Of a stretch of DNA of 18,659 nt, positions 5,628-12,135 are shown piece after piece (position 1 is the stretch's first letter; each line of letters opens with the position of its first letter). A model generated the notes under the pieces. It did not search any database. It saw only the letters and a list, made by a program, of their open reading frames with translations, and was not told the origin of the DNA. A program made the translations under genes and the position numbers. The DNA is from CAZLLV01 sp964560325 (lineage in GTDB: Bacteria > Acidobacteriota > Thermoanaerobaculia > Multivoradales > DATKCC01). Location: contig CAZLLV010000526.1 of assembly GCA_964560325.1 (NCBI GenBank), positions 1-18,659 of the forward strand, read 5' to 3'.

Positions 5628-7056
5628 AGCGCGACAGATCCTGGTCCTTCACCAGGTCGCCGAGGGTGCGGCGCACGTGTTCGCCGTCGATCGTGATGTC
5701 CACGCCGTCCATGTCGGGGGCCTCGAACGAGATCTCGTCGAGCATGCGCTCCATCAGCGTGGCGAGGCGGCGCGCGCCGATGTTCTCGGTCCCCGAGTTG
5801 ACCTCGACCGCCAAGCGGGCCACCTCGGCGACCGCGTCGTCGGTGAAGTCGAGCGTCACCCCCTCGGTCGAGAGGAGGGCCGCGTACTGCTTGGTGAGCG
5901 CCGTCTCCGGCTCGGTCAGGATGCGCACGAAGTCGGCCTCGGTGAGGGCCTGGAGCTCGACCCGGATCGGGAACCGCCCCTGGAGCTCCGGGATCAGGTC
6001 GGACGGCTTGGAGACGTGGAACGCGCCGGCCGCGAAGAAGAGCACGTGGTCGGTCTTGACCATGCCGTACTTGGTCGAGACGGTCGTCCCCTCGACGATC
6101 GGCAGCAGGTCGCGCTGCACCCCCTCGCGCGACACGTCCGGTCCGCGCCCGCCCTCGCGGCCGGCGACTTTGTCGATCTCGTCGAGGAAGATGATCCCGC
6201 CCTGCTCGACCCGCGAGCGCGCCTCGCGCGCCACCTGCTGGCGGTCGATCAGCTTCTCGGCCTCCTGCTGGATGAGGATCTCGAGCGCCTCGCCCACCTT
6301 CACCTTCTGCCGCCGGCGCCGGTTGAACATGCCGGGCAGCATGTCCTTCAGGTTGATGCCGACCTCCTCGACCCCTTGCGGCGTGAACATCTCGAGGCTC
6401 GGGAAGCCGCTCTCCTCGGTCTCCACCTCGACCAGGCGCTCGTCGAGCTTGCCGGCGCGCAGCTTCTCGCGGAACCGCTCGCGGGTCGCCTTCAGGTCCT
6501 GGTAGCCGGTGTCGCCCTCGCTGCCCGCCTCCGGCGCGTCGCCACCCTGCATCGAGAGGCCGGGTACGCGGGTCGACGGCACCAGCAGCTCGAGCAGTCG
6601 GTCCTCGGCGCGCGCCCGGGCGGTCTCGATCACCGCCTCGCGCTTCTCCTCGCGCACCATGCCGACCGCGATCTCGGTCAGGTCGCGCACCATCGACTCG
6701 ACGTCCCGGCCGACGTAGCCGACCTCGGTGAACTTCGAGGCTTCGACCTTGAGGAAGGGCGCCCGCGCGAGCTTCGCCAGCCGGCGCGAGATCTCGGTCT
6801 TGCCGACGCCGGTCGGCCCGATCATCAAGATGTTCTTGGGCGCGATCTCCTCGGCCAGCGCCGGGTCGAGCTGCTGGCGCCGCCAGCGGTTGCGCAGCGC
6901 GATCGCCACCGCCCGCTTGGCGTCGTTCTGGCCGACGACGTACTTGTCGAGCTCGGCCACGATCTGGCGCGGCGGCATGTCCTCGATCGCCAGGGGGCTG
7001 GGGCTGCCGGCCGCGAGCTCGGTGCGCTCGCCCACCGGGGTGGGGGTCTGGGACAT
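5617..7056 (-). CDS. hslU: ATP-dependent protease ATPase subunit HslU (ClpY)
   Basis: A 479-aa AAA+ unfoldase that feeds substrates into the HslV peptidase in the cytoplasm. Walker A GPTGVGKT is at 80-87, the pore motif GYVGR at 113-117, Walker B IIFLDE at 288-293, and the family signature VVGQNDAKRAVAIALRNRWR near 40-59. The C-terminal tail LSRYVL matches the tail known to insert between HslV subunits. The intermediate domain runs from about 120 to 260 and contains a Gly/Glu-rich loop at 169-185. The ATG overlaps the hslV stop by one base (TGATG), with GAGGAG six bases upstream. The N-terminus is about 20 residues longer than in E. coli. Identification is firm. Confidence 0.97.
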   Translation of the reverse strand: MSQTPTPVGERTELAAGSPSPLAIEDMPPRQIVAELDKYVVGQNDAKRAVAIALRNRWRRQQLDPALAEEIAPKNILMIGPTGVGKTEISRRLAKLARAPFLKVEASKFTEVGYVGRDVESMVRDLTEIAVGMVREEKREAVIETARARAEDRLLELLVPSTRVPGLSMQGGDAPEAGSEGDTGYQDLKATRERFREKLRAGKLDERLVEVETEESGFPSLEMFTPQGVEEVGINLKDMLPGMFNRRRRQKVKVGEALEILIQQEAEKLIDRQQVAREARSRVEQGGIIFLDEIDKVAGREGGRGPDVSREGVQRDLLPIVEGTTVSTKYGMVKTDHVLFFAAGAFHVSKPSDLIPELQGRFPIRVELQALTEADFVRILTEPETALTKQYAALLSTEGVTLDFTDDAVAEVARLAVEVNSGTENIGARRLATLMERMLDEISFEAPDMDGVDITIDGEHVRRTLGDLVKDQDLSRYVL

Positions 7057-7613
7057 CAGAGCTCCTCGACGGTGAGCTGGTGGTTGGTGTACACGCAGAT
7101 GTCGGCGGCGATCGCCATCGCCTCCTCCACGACCTCGCGGGCGGAGAGCTCCGTGTGGCGGAGGAGCGCCCGCGCCGCGGAGAGCGCGAAGTTGGCGCCC
7201 GAGCCGATGGCGAGCACGCCGCCGTCCGACTCGTCCGGCTGGAGCAGCTCGCCGGTGCCGGTGACGAAGAAGGTCTTGTCGCGGCTGGCCACCAGCATCA
7301 CCGCCTCCAGGCGGCGCATCGAGCGGTCGGTGCGCCAGTCCTTCGCCAGCTCGACCACCGCCCGCTCGAGGTTGCCGGAGAACTCCTCCAGCTTCTCCTC
7401 GAGGCGCGAGAAGAGGGTCAACCCGTCCGCGCCGCCGCCCGCGAAGCCGGCGAGCACGTCGCCGTTGCCGACGCGGCGCACCTTCTTGGCGCCGGACTTG
7501 ACGATCGTCGTCTGCCCGAGGGTCACCTGGCCGTCACTGGCCAAGCAGACCTTGCCGCCGCGGCGGACCAGGAGGACGGTGGTGGAACGGATCTCGGGGA
7601 CAGGCGTCGCCAT
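7056..7613 (-). CDS. hslV: ATP-dependent protease peptidase subunit HslV (ClpQ)
   Basis: A 185-aa proteasome-like threonine peptidase, partner of HslU. The mature enzyme should begin at Thr11 (TTVLLVRRGG). The key residues follow as in E. coli: Asp27 (SDGQVTLG), Lys43 (GAKKVRR) and the GSGANFALSAARAL loop. In E. coli the threonine directly follows the initiator Met; here ten residues (MATPVPEIRS) precede it, so a short propeptide must be removed, as in Bacillus ClpQ, or the N-terminus works differently. No later start exists before the threonine. The gene lies 44 nt after xerC, and a TACAAT sequence on the coding strand (7628-7623) 9 nt before the ATG may give an internal, almost leaderless transcript, though its -35 is weak. 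Identification is firm. Confidence 0.96.
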   Translation of the reverse strand: MATPVPEIRSTTVLLVRRGGKVCLASDGQVTLGQTTIVKSGAKKVRRVGNGDVLAGFAGGGADGLTLFSRLEEKLEEFSGNLERAVVELAKDWRTDRSMRRLEAVMLVASRDKTFFVTGTGELLQPDESDGGVLAIGSGANFALSAARALLRHTELSAREVVEEAMAIAADICVYTNHQLTVEEL

Positions 7614-7657
7614 GGGGGTGGGATTGTAGCAAGCCGGCGGATCGATGACCGCCCCGC

Positions 7658-8584
7658 TCAGCGCTTCGCTTTCGGGTGGCTCTCGCGGTAGACGTGGAGC
7701 AGGCGGTCGATGTCGAGGTGGGTGTAGCGCTGGGTGGTGGAGAGCGAGCTGTGGCCGAGGAGCTCCTGGATCGAGCGCAGGTCGGCGCCCGCTTCGAGCA
7801 GGTGGGTGGCGAAGGTGTGGCGCAGGGTGTGGGGGTGGACGCCGGCGGCGACCGCGGCCGACTCGACGTGGCGGTCGAGGCGCCGGCGCACCGAGCGCTC
7901 GGTCAGCCGGCCGCCGCGGTGGTTGAGGAAGACCGGCTCGTCCTCTTCGATCACCGCCTCGCCGCGCACCTCCTCCCAGTCGGCGAGCCAGGCGGAGAGG
8001 GCCGCCGCCGCCGCCCGGCCGAAGGGGACCATGCGCTCCTTGCCCCCCTTGCCGAGCACGCGCAGCACCTGACCCGACAGGTCGACCTCCGGCCAGTCGA
8101 GTGACACCAGCTCGCCCACCCGCAGGCCGGTGGCGTAGAGGAGCTCCAGGATCGCCCGGTCGCGCCGGCCGAGCGGCTCCGACGTGTCGGGCGCTTCGAG
8201 CAGCGTCTCGGTCTCGCCCGGGCGCAGGTGGCGCGGCAGGGTCTTCGGCGCCTTCGGCGTCTTGACCCCGCGCGCCGGGTTGGCGTCGATCTCCCCCTCG
8301 CGCACGGCATAACGCAGCAGGCCCCGCGCCGCCGAGAGCGCCCGCCCCTGGCTGCTCCGGGCGAGGCCGTCCTTGGCGAGCGCGGCGACGAACGAGCGCA
8401 CCGCCAGTCGATCGACGTCGGCGGGGGCGAGCGACTCGGCCGGCCGGGCCAGGAAGTCGCGGGCGAGGAAGGCGACGAAGCGGTCGAGGTCGTTCTGGTA
8501 GGCGCGCAGGGTGTGCGGCGAGAGGTTCCGCTCGCCTTCGAGGTGGGCGAGGTAGCGGCGGACGAGCGCCTGGAGGGGGCCCAC
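7658..8584 (-). CDS. xerC: Tyrosine recombinase XerC (chromosome dimer resolution)
   Basis: A 308-aa site-specific recombinase that acts with a XerD partner at dif sites to resolve chromosome dimers. The SAM-like N-terminal DNA-binding domain covers about 1-90 (YLAHLEGERNLSPHTLRAYQ) and the catalytic domain about 110-300. All active-site residues are present: Arg155 (ATGLRVGEL), Lys179 (GKGGKER), His252 and Arg255 (HPHTLRHTFATH), His278 (LGHSSLSTTQRYTH) and Tyr287. The start is taken as GTG 8584, 8 nt after the trmFO stop; the frame is open further upstream inside trmFO but no better start fits. The position between trmFO and hslV is that of codV/xerC in Bacillus, which favours XerC over XerD. 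Confidence 0.93.
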   Translation of the reverse strand: MGPLQALVRRYLAHLEGERNLSPHTLRAYQNDLDRFVAFLARDFLARPAESLAPADVDRLAVRSFVAALAKDGLARSSQGRALSAARGLLRYAVREGEIDANPARGVKTPKAPKTLPRHLRPGETETLLEAPDTSEPLGRRDRAILELLYATGLRVGELVSLDWPEVDLSGQVLRVLGKGGKERMVPFGRAAAAALSAWLADWEEVRGEAVIEEDEPVFLNHRGGRLTERSVRRRLDRHVESAAVAAGVHPHTLRHTFATHLLEAGADLRSIQELLGHSSLSTTQRYTHLDIDRLLHVYRESHPKAKR

Positions 8585-8592
8585 GGGCTGCT

Positions 8593-9981
8593 CTAGGCCG
8601 ATACCGGCTCGGCCGCCTCCGCGGTGCTCTCGGAGCCTTGCGGCCGCTCGAACACCGATTCGTCGGCTTCGACCCCCGCGGCCCTCGCCCACGCGAGGAG
8701 ATCGTGCCGCGCCCGCTCGGCGTAGGCCGTCTTGCGCAGGCGCTTGGGCAGCCGCCGGCCGAGCTCCTCGAACAGGCCAAAATTGACGTTCGCCGGCTGG
8801 AAGTGCTTCGGGTCCGACTGCGTCACGTGCCGGGCGAGGGCGCCCAGCCCGGTGGTCGCGGGGAAGGCCTCGGCCGTCGTGCCGGTGCGCTCGAGCGCCA
8901 GGTAGAGGGCGATCGCGAGACCGGTGGCCGCCGATTCGAGATAGCCCTCGACGCCGGTGATCTGTCCGGCGAGGCGCAGCCGGGGCTCGCTCTTCACCCG
9001 GTAGCGGGCGTCGAGCAGGGTGGGGGAGTTGACGAAGGTGTTGCGGTGGATCTGGCCGTGGCGGACGATCTCCGCCTCCCCGAGCCCGGGGAGCATCCGG
9101 AGCACGCGGGTCTGCTCCGGCCACTTCATGCGCGACTGGAAGCCGACCAGGTTGTAGTGGCTCTTCGCCAGATCCTCCTGCCGGAGCTGGACCACCGCGT
9201 ACGGTTGCGTGCCGTCGGGCGCGGTCAGGCCGACCGGCTTCATCGGCCCGTAGCGCAGCGTGTCCTCGCCGCGGCGGGCGAGCTCCTCGATCGGCAGGCA
9301 GCCCTCGAAGTAGCGGGTGTCCTCGAAGTGGTGGAGGGGCATCACCTCGGCGTCGAGCACCGCCTGTCGGAAGGCGAGGTATCCCTCCCGGTCGAGCGGC
9401 GCGTTCAGGTAGTCGTCGCCGCCGCCCTTGCCGTAGCGCGACTGGGCGAAGAGCTTCGAGAGGTCGAGGCTCTCGGCGTCGACGATCGGCGCCATCGCGT
9501 CGTAGAAGTAGAGCCACTCGCCGCCCAGGATCGCGCCGAGATTCGCGGCCAGCGCGTCCGAAGTGAGCGGTCCGGTCGCGATCACCACGTCGCCTTCGGG
9601 AACCTCAGTCACTTCGCCGCGCTCGACCGTCACGCTCGGCAGCGCCGAGAGCCGTTCGGTCACCCGCTCGGAGAATCGCTCGCGGTCGACCGCCAGCGCG
9701 CTCCCCGCCGGCACCGCGGCCTCGCGCGCCGAGGCGATGATCAGCGAGCCGAAGGCCTCCATCTCCCGCTTGAGCAGGCCCGCCGCGTGCTCCGGGTCGT
9801 CGCTGCGCAGCGAGTTCGAGCAGACCAGCTCGGCGAAGGCGCCGGTCGAGTGGGCGGGCGTCGAGCGCTCGGGGCGCATCTCGTGGAGTACCACCGGCAG
9901 CCCGCGGCGGCCGAGCTGCCAGGCGCACTCGCTGCCGGCGAGGCCGCCGCCGACGACGTGGATGGGGCGTTCTTCCGTCAC
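8593..9981 (-). CDS. trmFO: Folate/FAD-dependent tRNA m5U54 methyltransferase TrmFO
   Basis: A 462-aa flavoprotein that methylates U54 in the tRNA T-loop using methylene-tetrahydrofolate. The N-terminal Rossmann FAD motif is VVGGGLAGSECAW (9-21). CSNSLRS (54-60) contains the conserved cysteine Cys54, and FEGCLP holds Cys228, matching the two functional cysteines known in the family. Other signatures are YFYDAMAPIV, YGPMKPVGL and the flavin-binding GQITGVEGYLESAATGL. The length is typical. The start is GTG 9981 with no clear Shine-Dalgarno site, possibly a leaderless or short-leader transcript from the divergent region. It is the first gene of the operon running to dapF. Identification is firm. 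Confidence 0.97.
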   Translation of the reverse strand: MTEERPIHVVGGGLAGSECAWQLGRRGLPVVLHEMRPERSTPAHSTGAFAELVCSNSLRSDDPEHAAGLLKREMEAFGSLIIASAREAAVPAGSALAVDRERFSERVTERLSALPSVTVERGEVTEVPEGDVVIATGPLTSDALAANLGAILGGEWLYFYDAMAPIVDAESLDLSKLFAQSRYGKGGGDDYLNAPLDREGYLAFRQAVLDAEVMPLHHFEDTRYFEGCLPIEELARRGEDTLRYGPMKPVGLTAPDGTQPYAVVQLRQEDLAKSHYNLVGFQSRMKWPEQTRVLRMLPGLGEAEIVRHGQIHRNTFVNSPTLLDARYRVKSEPRLRLAGQITGVEGYLESAATGLAIALYLALERTGTTAEAFPATTGLGALARHVTQSDPKHFQPANVNFGLFEELGRRLPKRLRKTAYAERARHDLLAWARAAGVEADESVFERPQGSESTAEAAEPVSA

Positions 9982-10015
9982 GGGGAGAGGTTACCGCAGG
10001 CCCGGCGGTCGGTGA

Positions 10016-10047
10016 CGCCCGCCGATCAATGGCATCATAGGCGGGCG
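10016..10047. promoter_or_regulatory. Inverted repeat around a possible trmFO -10 box
   Basis: CGCCCGCC (10016-10023) and GGCGGGCG (10040-10047) form an 8-bp stem with 16 nt between. On the minus strand TATGAT (10039-10034) lies inside the loop and would be a good -10 box for trmFO, 52 nt upstream of its GTG, but no good -35 is seen. The region divides two diverging genes. Confidence 0.35.
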
Positions 10048-10058
10048 GATCGTTTTTC

Positions 10059-10073
10059 ACGAGCACGGCTCGT
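10059..10073. promoter_or_regulatory. Short palindrome upstream of the Lrp-domain gene
   Basis: ACGAGC-ACG-GCTCGT is a 6+6 inverted repeat with a 3-nt centre, 32 nt before the ATG at 10106. It could be an operator or a small leader hairpin. Confidence 0.3.
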
Positions 10074-10105
10074 TTCGCTGGTCAACGGTTTCGGAGGAGC
10101 GTCGC

Positions 10106-10411
10106 ATGGTCACGACGATCGTTCTGCTCAACGTGCAGCCCCAGGGGATCGACCGTATCGCGCAGGAGATCCTGGCGGTCGACTCGGTGACCGAGGTCTA
10201 CTCGGTGGCGGGGCGCTACGACCTGGTGGTCGTGGTGCGCACCCGGACCACCGACGAGCTCGCTCAAGTGGTGCCGAGCCGGATCCTCAAGGTCGAGGGG
10301 ATCACCCACTCGGAGACCCTGACCGCGTTCCGCGTCTACTCCCGTCACGACCTCGATCGGATGTTCGCCATCGGGCTCGAAGAGGGCGGCTCCGACCCGG
10401 AGTCGCGGTGA
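10106..10411 (+). CDS. Stand-alone Lrp/AsnC ligand-binding (RAM) domain protein
   Basis: A 101-aa protein made only of the regulator-of-amino-acid-metabolism fold of Lrp/AsnC regulators (beta-alpha-beta-beta-alpha-beta). Evidence is the N-terminal strand TTIVLLNVQP, the helix GIDRIAQEILAVDSVTEVYS, the core VAGRYDLVVVVRTRTTDEL and the exit VEGITHSETLTAFRVYS. The N-terminal helix-turn-helix of full regulators is absent, and upstream sequence does not supply one. GGAGGAG lies 6 nt before the ATG, so translation should be strong. Such solo domains can bind amino acids and may pair with DNA-binding Lrp proteins elsewhere. It is followed after 28 nt by the sigma factor gene and is divergent from trmFO. 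Fold assignment is good; ligand unknown. Confidence 0.85.
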   Translation: MVTTIVLLNVQPQGIDRIAQEILAVDSVTEVYSVAGRYDLVVVVRTRTTDELAQVVPSRILKVEGITHSETLTAFRVYSRHDLDRMFAIGLEEGGSDPESR

Positions 10412-10439
10412 GCCGAGCCGCCGATCCGGGCGCATCGTC

Positions 10440-10976
10440 GTGGGCGTCGTGACTCTGCAGCCGACCCAGGAGGTCGCGGAGCTCCGGCGGCAGCTCGTGC
10501 TCGCCGTCCAGCGAACCTGCCCGCGCTGGCTCACCGCCGAAGCGGACGACCTGGTGCAGACCGCGCTCCTGCGCGTGATGGAGATCAAGCGCAGGCGTGA
10601 GGGAGACGCCGAGTTCTCGACGTTCTACTTGCGGAGGGCGGCCTACAGCGTGGTGGTGGACGAGATCCGCCGCCGCCGGAGGCGGGGGGAGGTGCCCCTC
10701 GAACCCGAGGCCGACGGCGAGGAGCCCGTCCGCCCGGCGCACGACCCGGACCCCGAAGAGGTTTCGGCGTCGCGCGAGCTGGGGCGAGCGATCTCCGACT
10801 GCCTGGGGAGGCTCGTGCCGCCCCGCCGCATGGCGGCGACCCTGCACCTCCAGGGGCACCGCATCCGAGAGGTCGGTGATCTGATGGGATGGACTGAGAA
10901 GAAGGCCGAGAACCTGATCTATCGCGGGCTGGCGGACCTCCGCGAGTGCCTGAAGGGCCGGGGGATCGAGCGATGA
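10440..10976 (+). CDS. RNA polymerase sigma-70 family factor, ECF-like
   Basis: A 178-aa two-domain sigma factor. Region 2 spans about 20-80 (ADDLVQTALLRVMEIK, then STFYLRRAAYSVVVDEIRRR) and region 4 about 122-172 with a helix-turn-helix (RIREVGDLMGWTEKKAENLI). The linker 84-108 is acidic and proline-rich. There is no region 1.1 or 3, as in extracytoplasmic-function factors. The start is uncertain: GTG 10440 or GTG 10449, with no clear Shine-Dalgarno site. Its stop overlaps the ATG of the zinc-finger gene (ATGA), so the pair is translationally coupled, which marks a sigma/anti-sigma pair. It probably directs expression of the CHAT unit or a wider regulon. The exact ECF group was not assigned. 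Confidence 0.88.
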   Translation: MGVVTLQPTQEVAELRRQLVLAVQRTCPRWLTAEADDLVQTALLRVMEIKRRREGDAEFSTFYLRRAAYSVVVDEIRRRRRRGEVPLEPEADGEEPVRPAHDPDPEEVSASRELGRAISDCLGRLVPPRRMAATLHLQGHRIREVGDLMGWTEKKAENLIYRGLADLRECLKGRGIER

Positions 10977-11689
10977 GCGGCGCGGAGCGGAACACTCCGG
11001 GTGAGATCGATCTGGAGAGGCTGCGCGCGGGCTTCGCCGCCCACTCGCCCGAGCCGCCGTCCTCGGCGGCCGGCCCCTGCCCGGAGCCCGGCACGATCTA
11101 CGACGCCGTCCGCGGCCGGCTCGCCCCGCGCGAGCTGCGCGCGGTCGTCGAGCACGTCGCCGCGTGCCCCGGGTGCGCACAGGAGTGGCGGCTTGCGATG
11201 GCGTTCGAGGAGGCCACGGCCGAGGACGACTCGGTGCCCGACGTCCACCCGGCCGCGGCGTGCCCGCGCTCGCCGCTGCACCTCGTCTCCATCGCCGCCA
11301 CCTTCGTGATCGCGCTCCTCGCCGCCGGTGTCTGGTACACGGGCGGCGACTTTGCGCCGGAGGAGGCTCCGGTCTATCGCGACGCCGGGCCGGGCGAGAT
11401 CGTTTCGCTCCTCGGCGACGGCGCGGCCCTCGACCGGAACGACCCGGTCCTGCGCTGGCGGCTGGGCGAGGAGGGCGCGCCGGAGGGGACGACCTACGAC
11501 GTGCTGGTGAGCACGAGCGACCTCGTGCCGGTGGTGGAAGAGTACGACCTGCCCGAGCCCGAGTTGCGGATCCCGGCCGACGCCCTGGCTCAGGTCGGTG
11601 AAGACGTGGATCTCGCCTGGCGGGTGACGGCAAGGCTCCCCGAAGGCGGCGAGGTGGTTTCGCGGACCTTCGTCACACCGCTGAAGTGA
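10973..11689 (+). CDS. Membrane anti-sigma factor with zinc-finger (zf-HC2/ZAS) domain
   Basis: A 238-aa protein. The cytoplasmic N-terminus holds His61-x3-Cys65-x2-Cys68 (EHVAACPGCAQEW) with Cys36 (GPCPEPG) upstream, the pattern of zinc-binding anti-sigma domains that hold a sigma factor inactive. One membrane helix follows at about 103-122 (LHLVSIAATFVIALLAAGVW). The extracytoplasmic part (about 123-238) is acidic and probably beta-rich, with a DPVLRWRLGEEG segment and DLAWRVTARLPEGGEVVSRTF, resembling a sensor or carbohydrate-binding-like sandwich. The start at ATG 10973 is supported by the 4-bp overlap with the sigma gene. Release of the sigma factor might involve cleavage or ligand sensing outside the membrane; that is inferred. 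Confidence 0.85.
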   Translation: MSGAERNTPGEIDLERLRAGFAAHSPEPPSSAAGPCPEPGTIYDAVRGRLAPRELRAVVEHVAACPGCAQEWRLAMAFEEATAEDDSVPDVHPAAACPRSPLHLVSIAATFVIALLAAGVWYTGGDFAPEEAPVYRDAGPGEIVSLLGDGAALDRNDPVLRWRLGEEGAPEGTTYDVLVSTSDLVPVVEEYDLPEPELRIPADALAQVGEDVDLAWRVTARLPEGGEVVSRTFVTPLK

Positions 11690-11872
11690 GTCAGCCTACC
11701 GACGGTTCGAGCTCCAGGCTCTCCAAGGTTTGCGCTATCCTGTGAGGGATTCTCTGCTCCACCCTCGTTCCCTGGCTGGACGGAGGCGACGTACCGACAT
11801 CGCGGGCCGGGGTTCGCCCGGACCGGGTTTCGGAGACGTCGTCCACACCTCTCACGACAGAGGAGGCGAGAG

Positions 11873-12109
11873 ATGCCCGAAACGTTCCCCCGCAGCACGA
11901 CCAATCTACCTCCCGCGGACTCGAGCGACGAGAGCCCGACGGAGGATGCGACTCAGAGCTCGACCGAACCGGCTCCATCCGGGAGCCATACCAAGAAGAC
12001 GACGGGGTGGGAAGCCGGATTCTTCCTTCGCCGGGTCGAAGAGACCTCTTCCACACCCGGCACCGGCGGTGGAGGCCCGGCGTACGATCCGAACAAGCCG
12101 AATGGGTGA
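11873..12109 (+). CDS. Small hydrophilic protein of unknown function in the CHAT unit
   Basis: I do not recognise this 78-aa protein. AGGAGG ends 6 nt before ATG 11873, a near-perfect ribosome site, so it is probably translated. The first half is Ser/Thr/Pro/Asp/Glu-rich and likely disordered. A basic-aromatic middle follows (KKTTGWEAGFFLRRVEE), then a Gly/Pro tail (PGTGGGGPAYDPNKPNG). There is no signal peptide, membrane helix or cysteine. The stop TGA overlaps a GTG (12106) in the CHAT frame, suggesting coupled expression. By context it could be a substrate, inhibitor or adaptor of the CHAT protein or a modified-peptide precursor; none of these is shown by sequence alone. Confidence 0.6.
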   Translation: MPETFPRSTTNLPPADSSDESPTEDATQSSTEPAPSGSHTKKTTGWEAGFFLRRVEETSSTPGTGGGGPAYDPNKPNG

Positions 12110-12135
12110 GGCGCCGGTGGGGTAGGCGGCGATCG

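Noticed and set aside
5506..7629. Very long plus-strand frame opposite the hslU and lipoprotein genes
   Set aside because: Composition is Arg/Leu/Ala/His-rich, as expected for the antisense of high-GC genes, and it lies over firmly identified genes.
12007..12135. Longer N-terminus for the CHAT protein from 12007
   Set aside because: It would overlap most of the well-supported 78-aa gene and bury the signal peptide. ATG 12136, or GTG 12106 at most, fits better.
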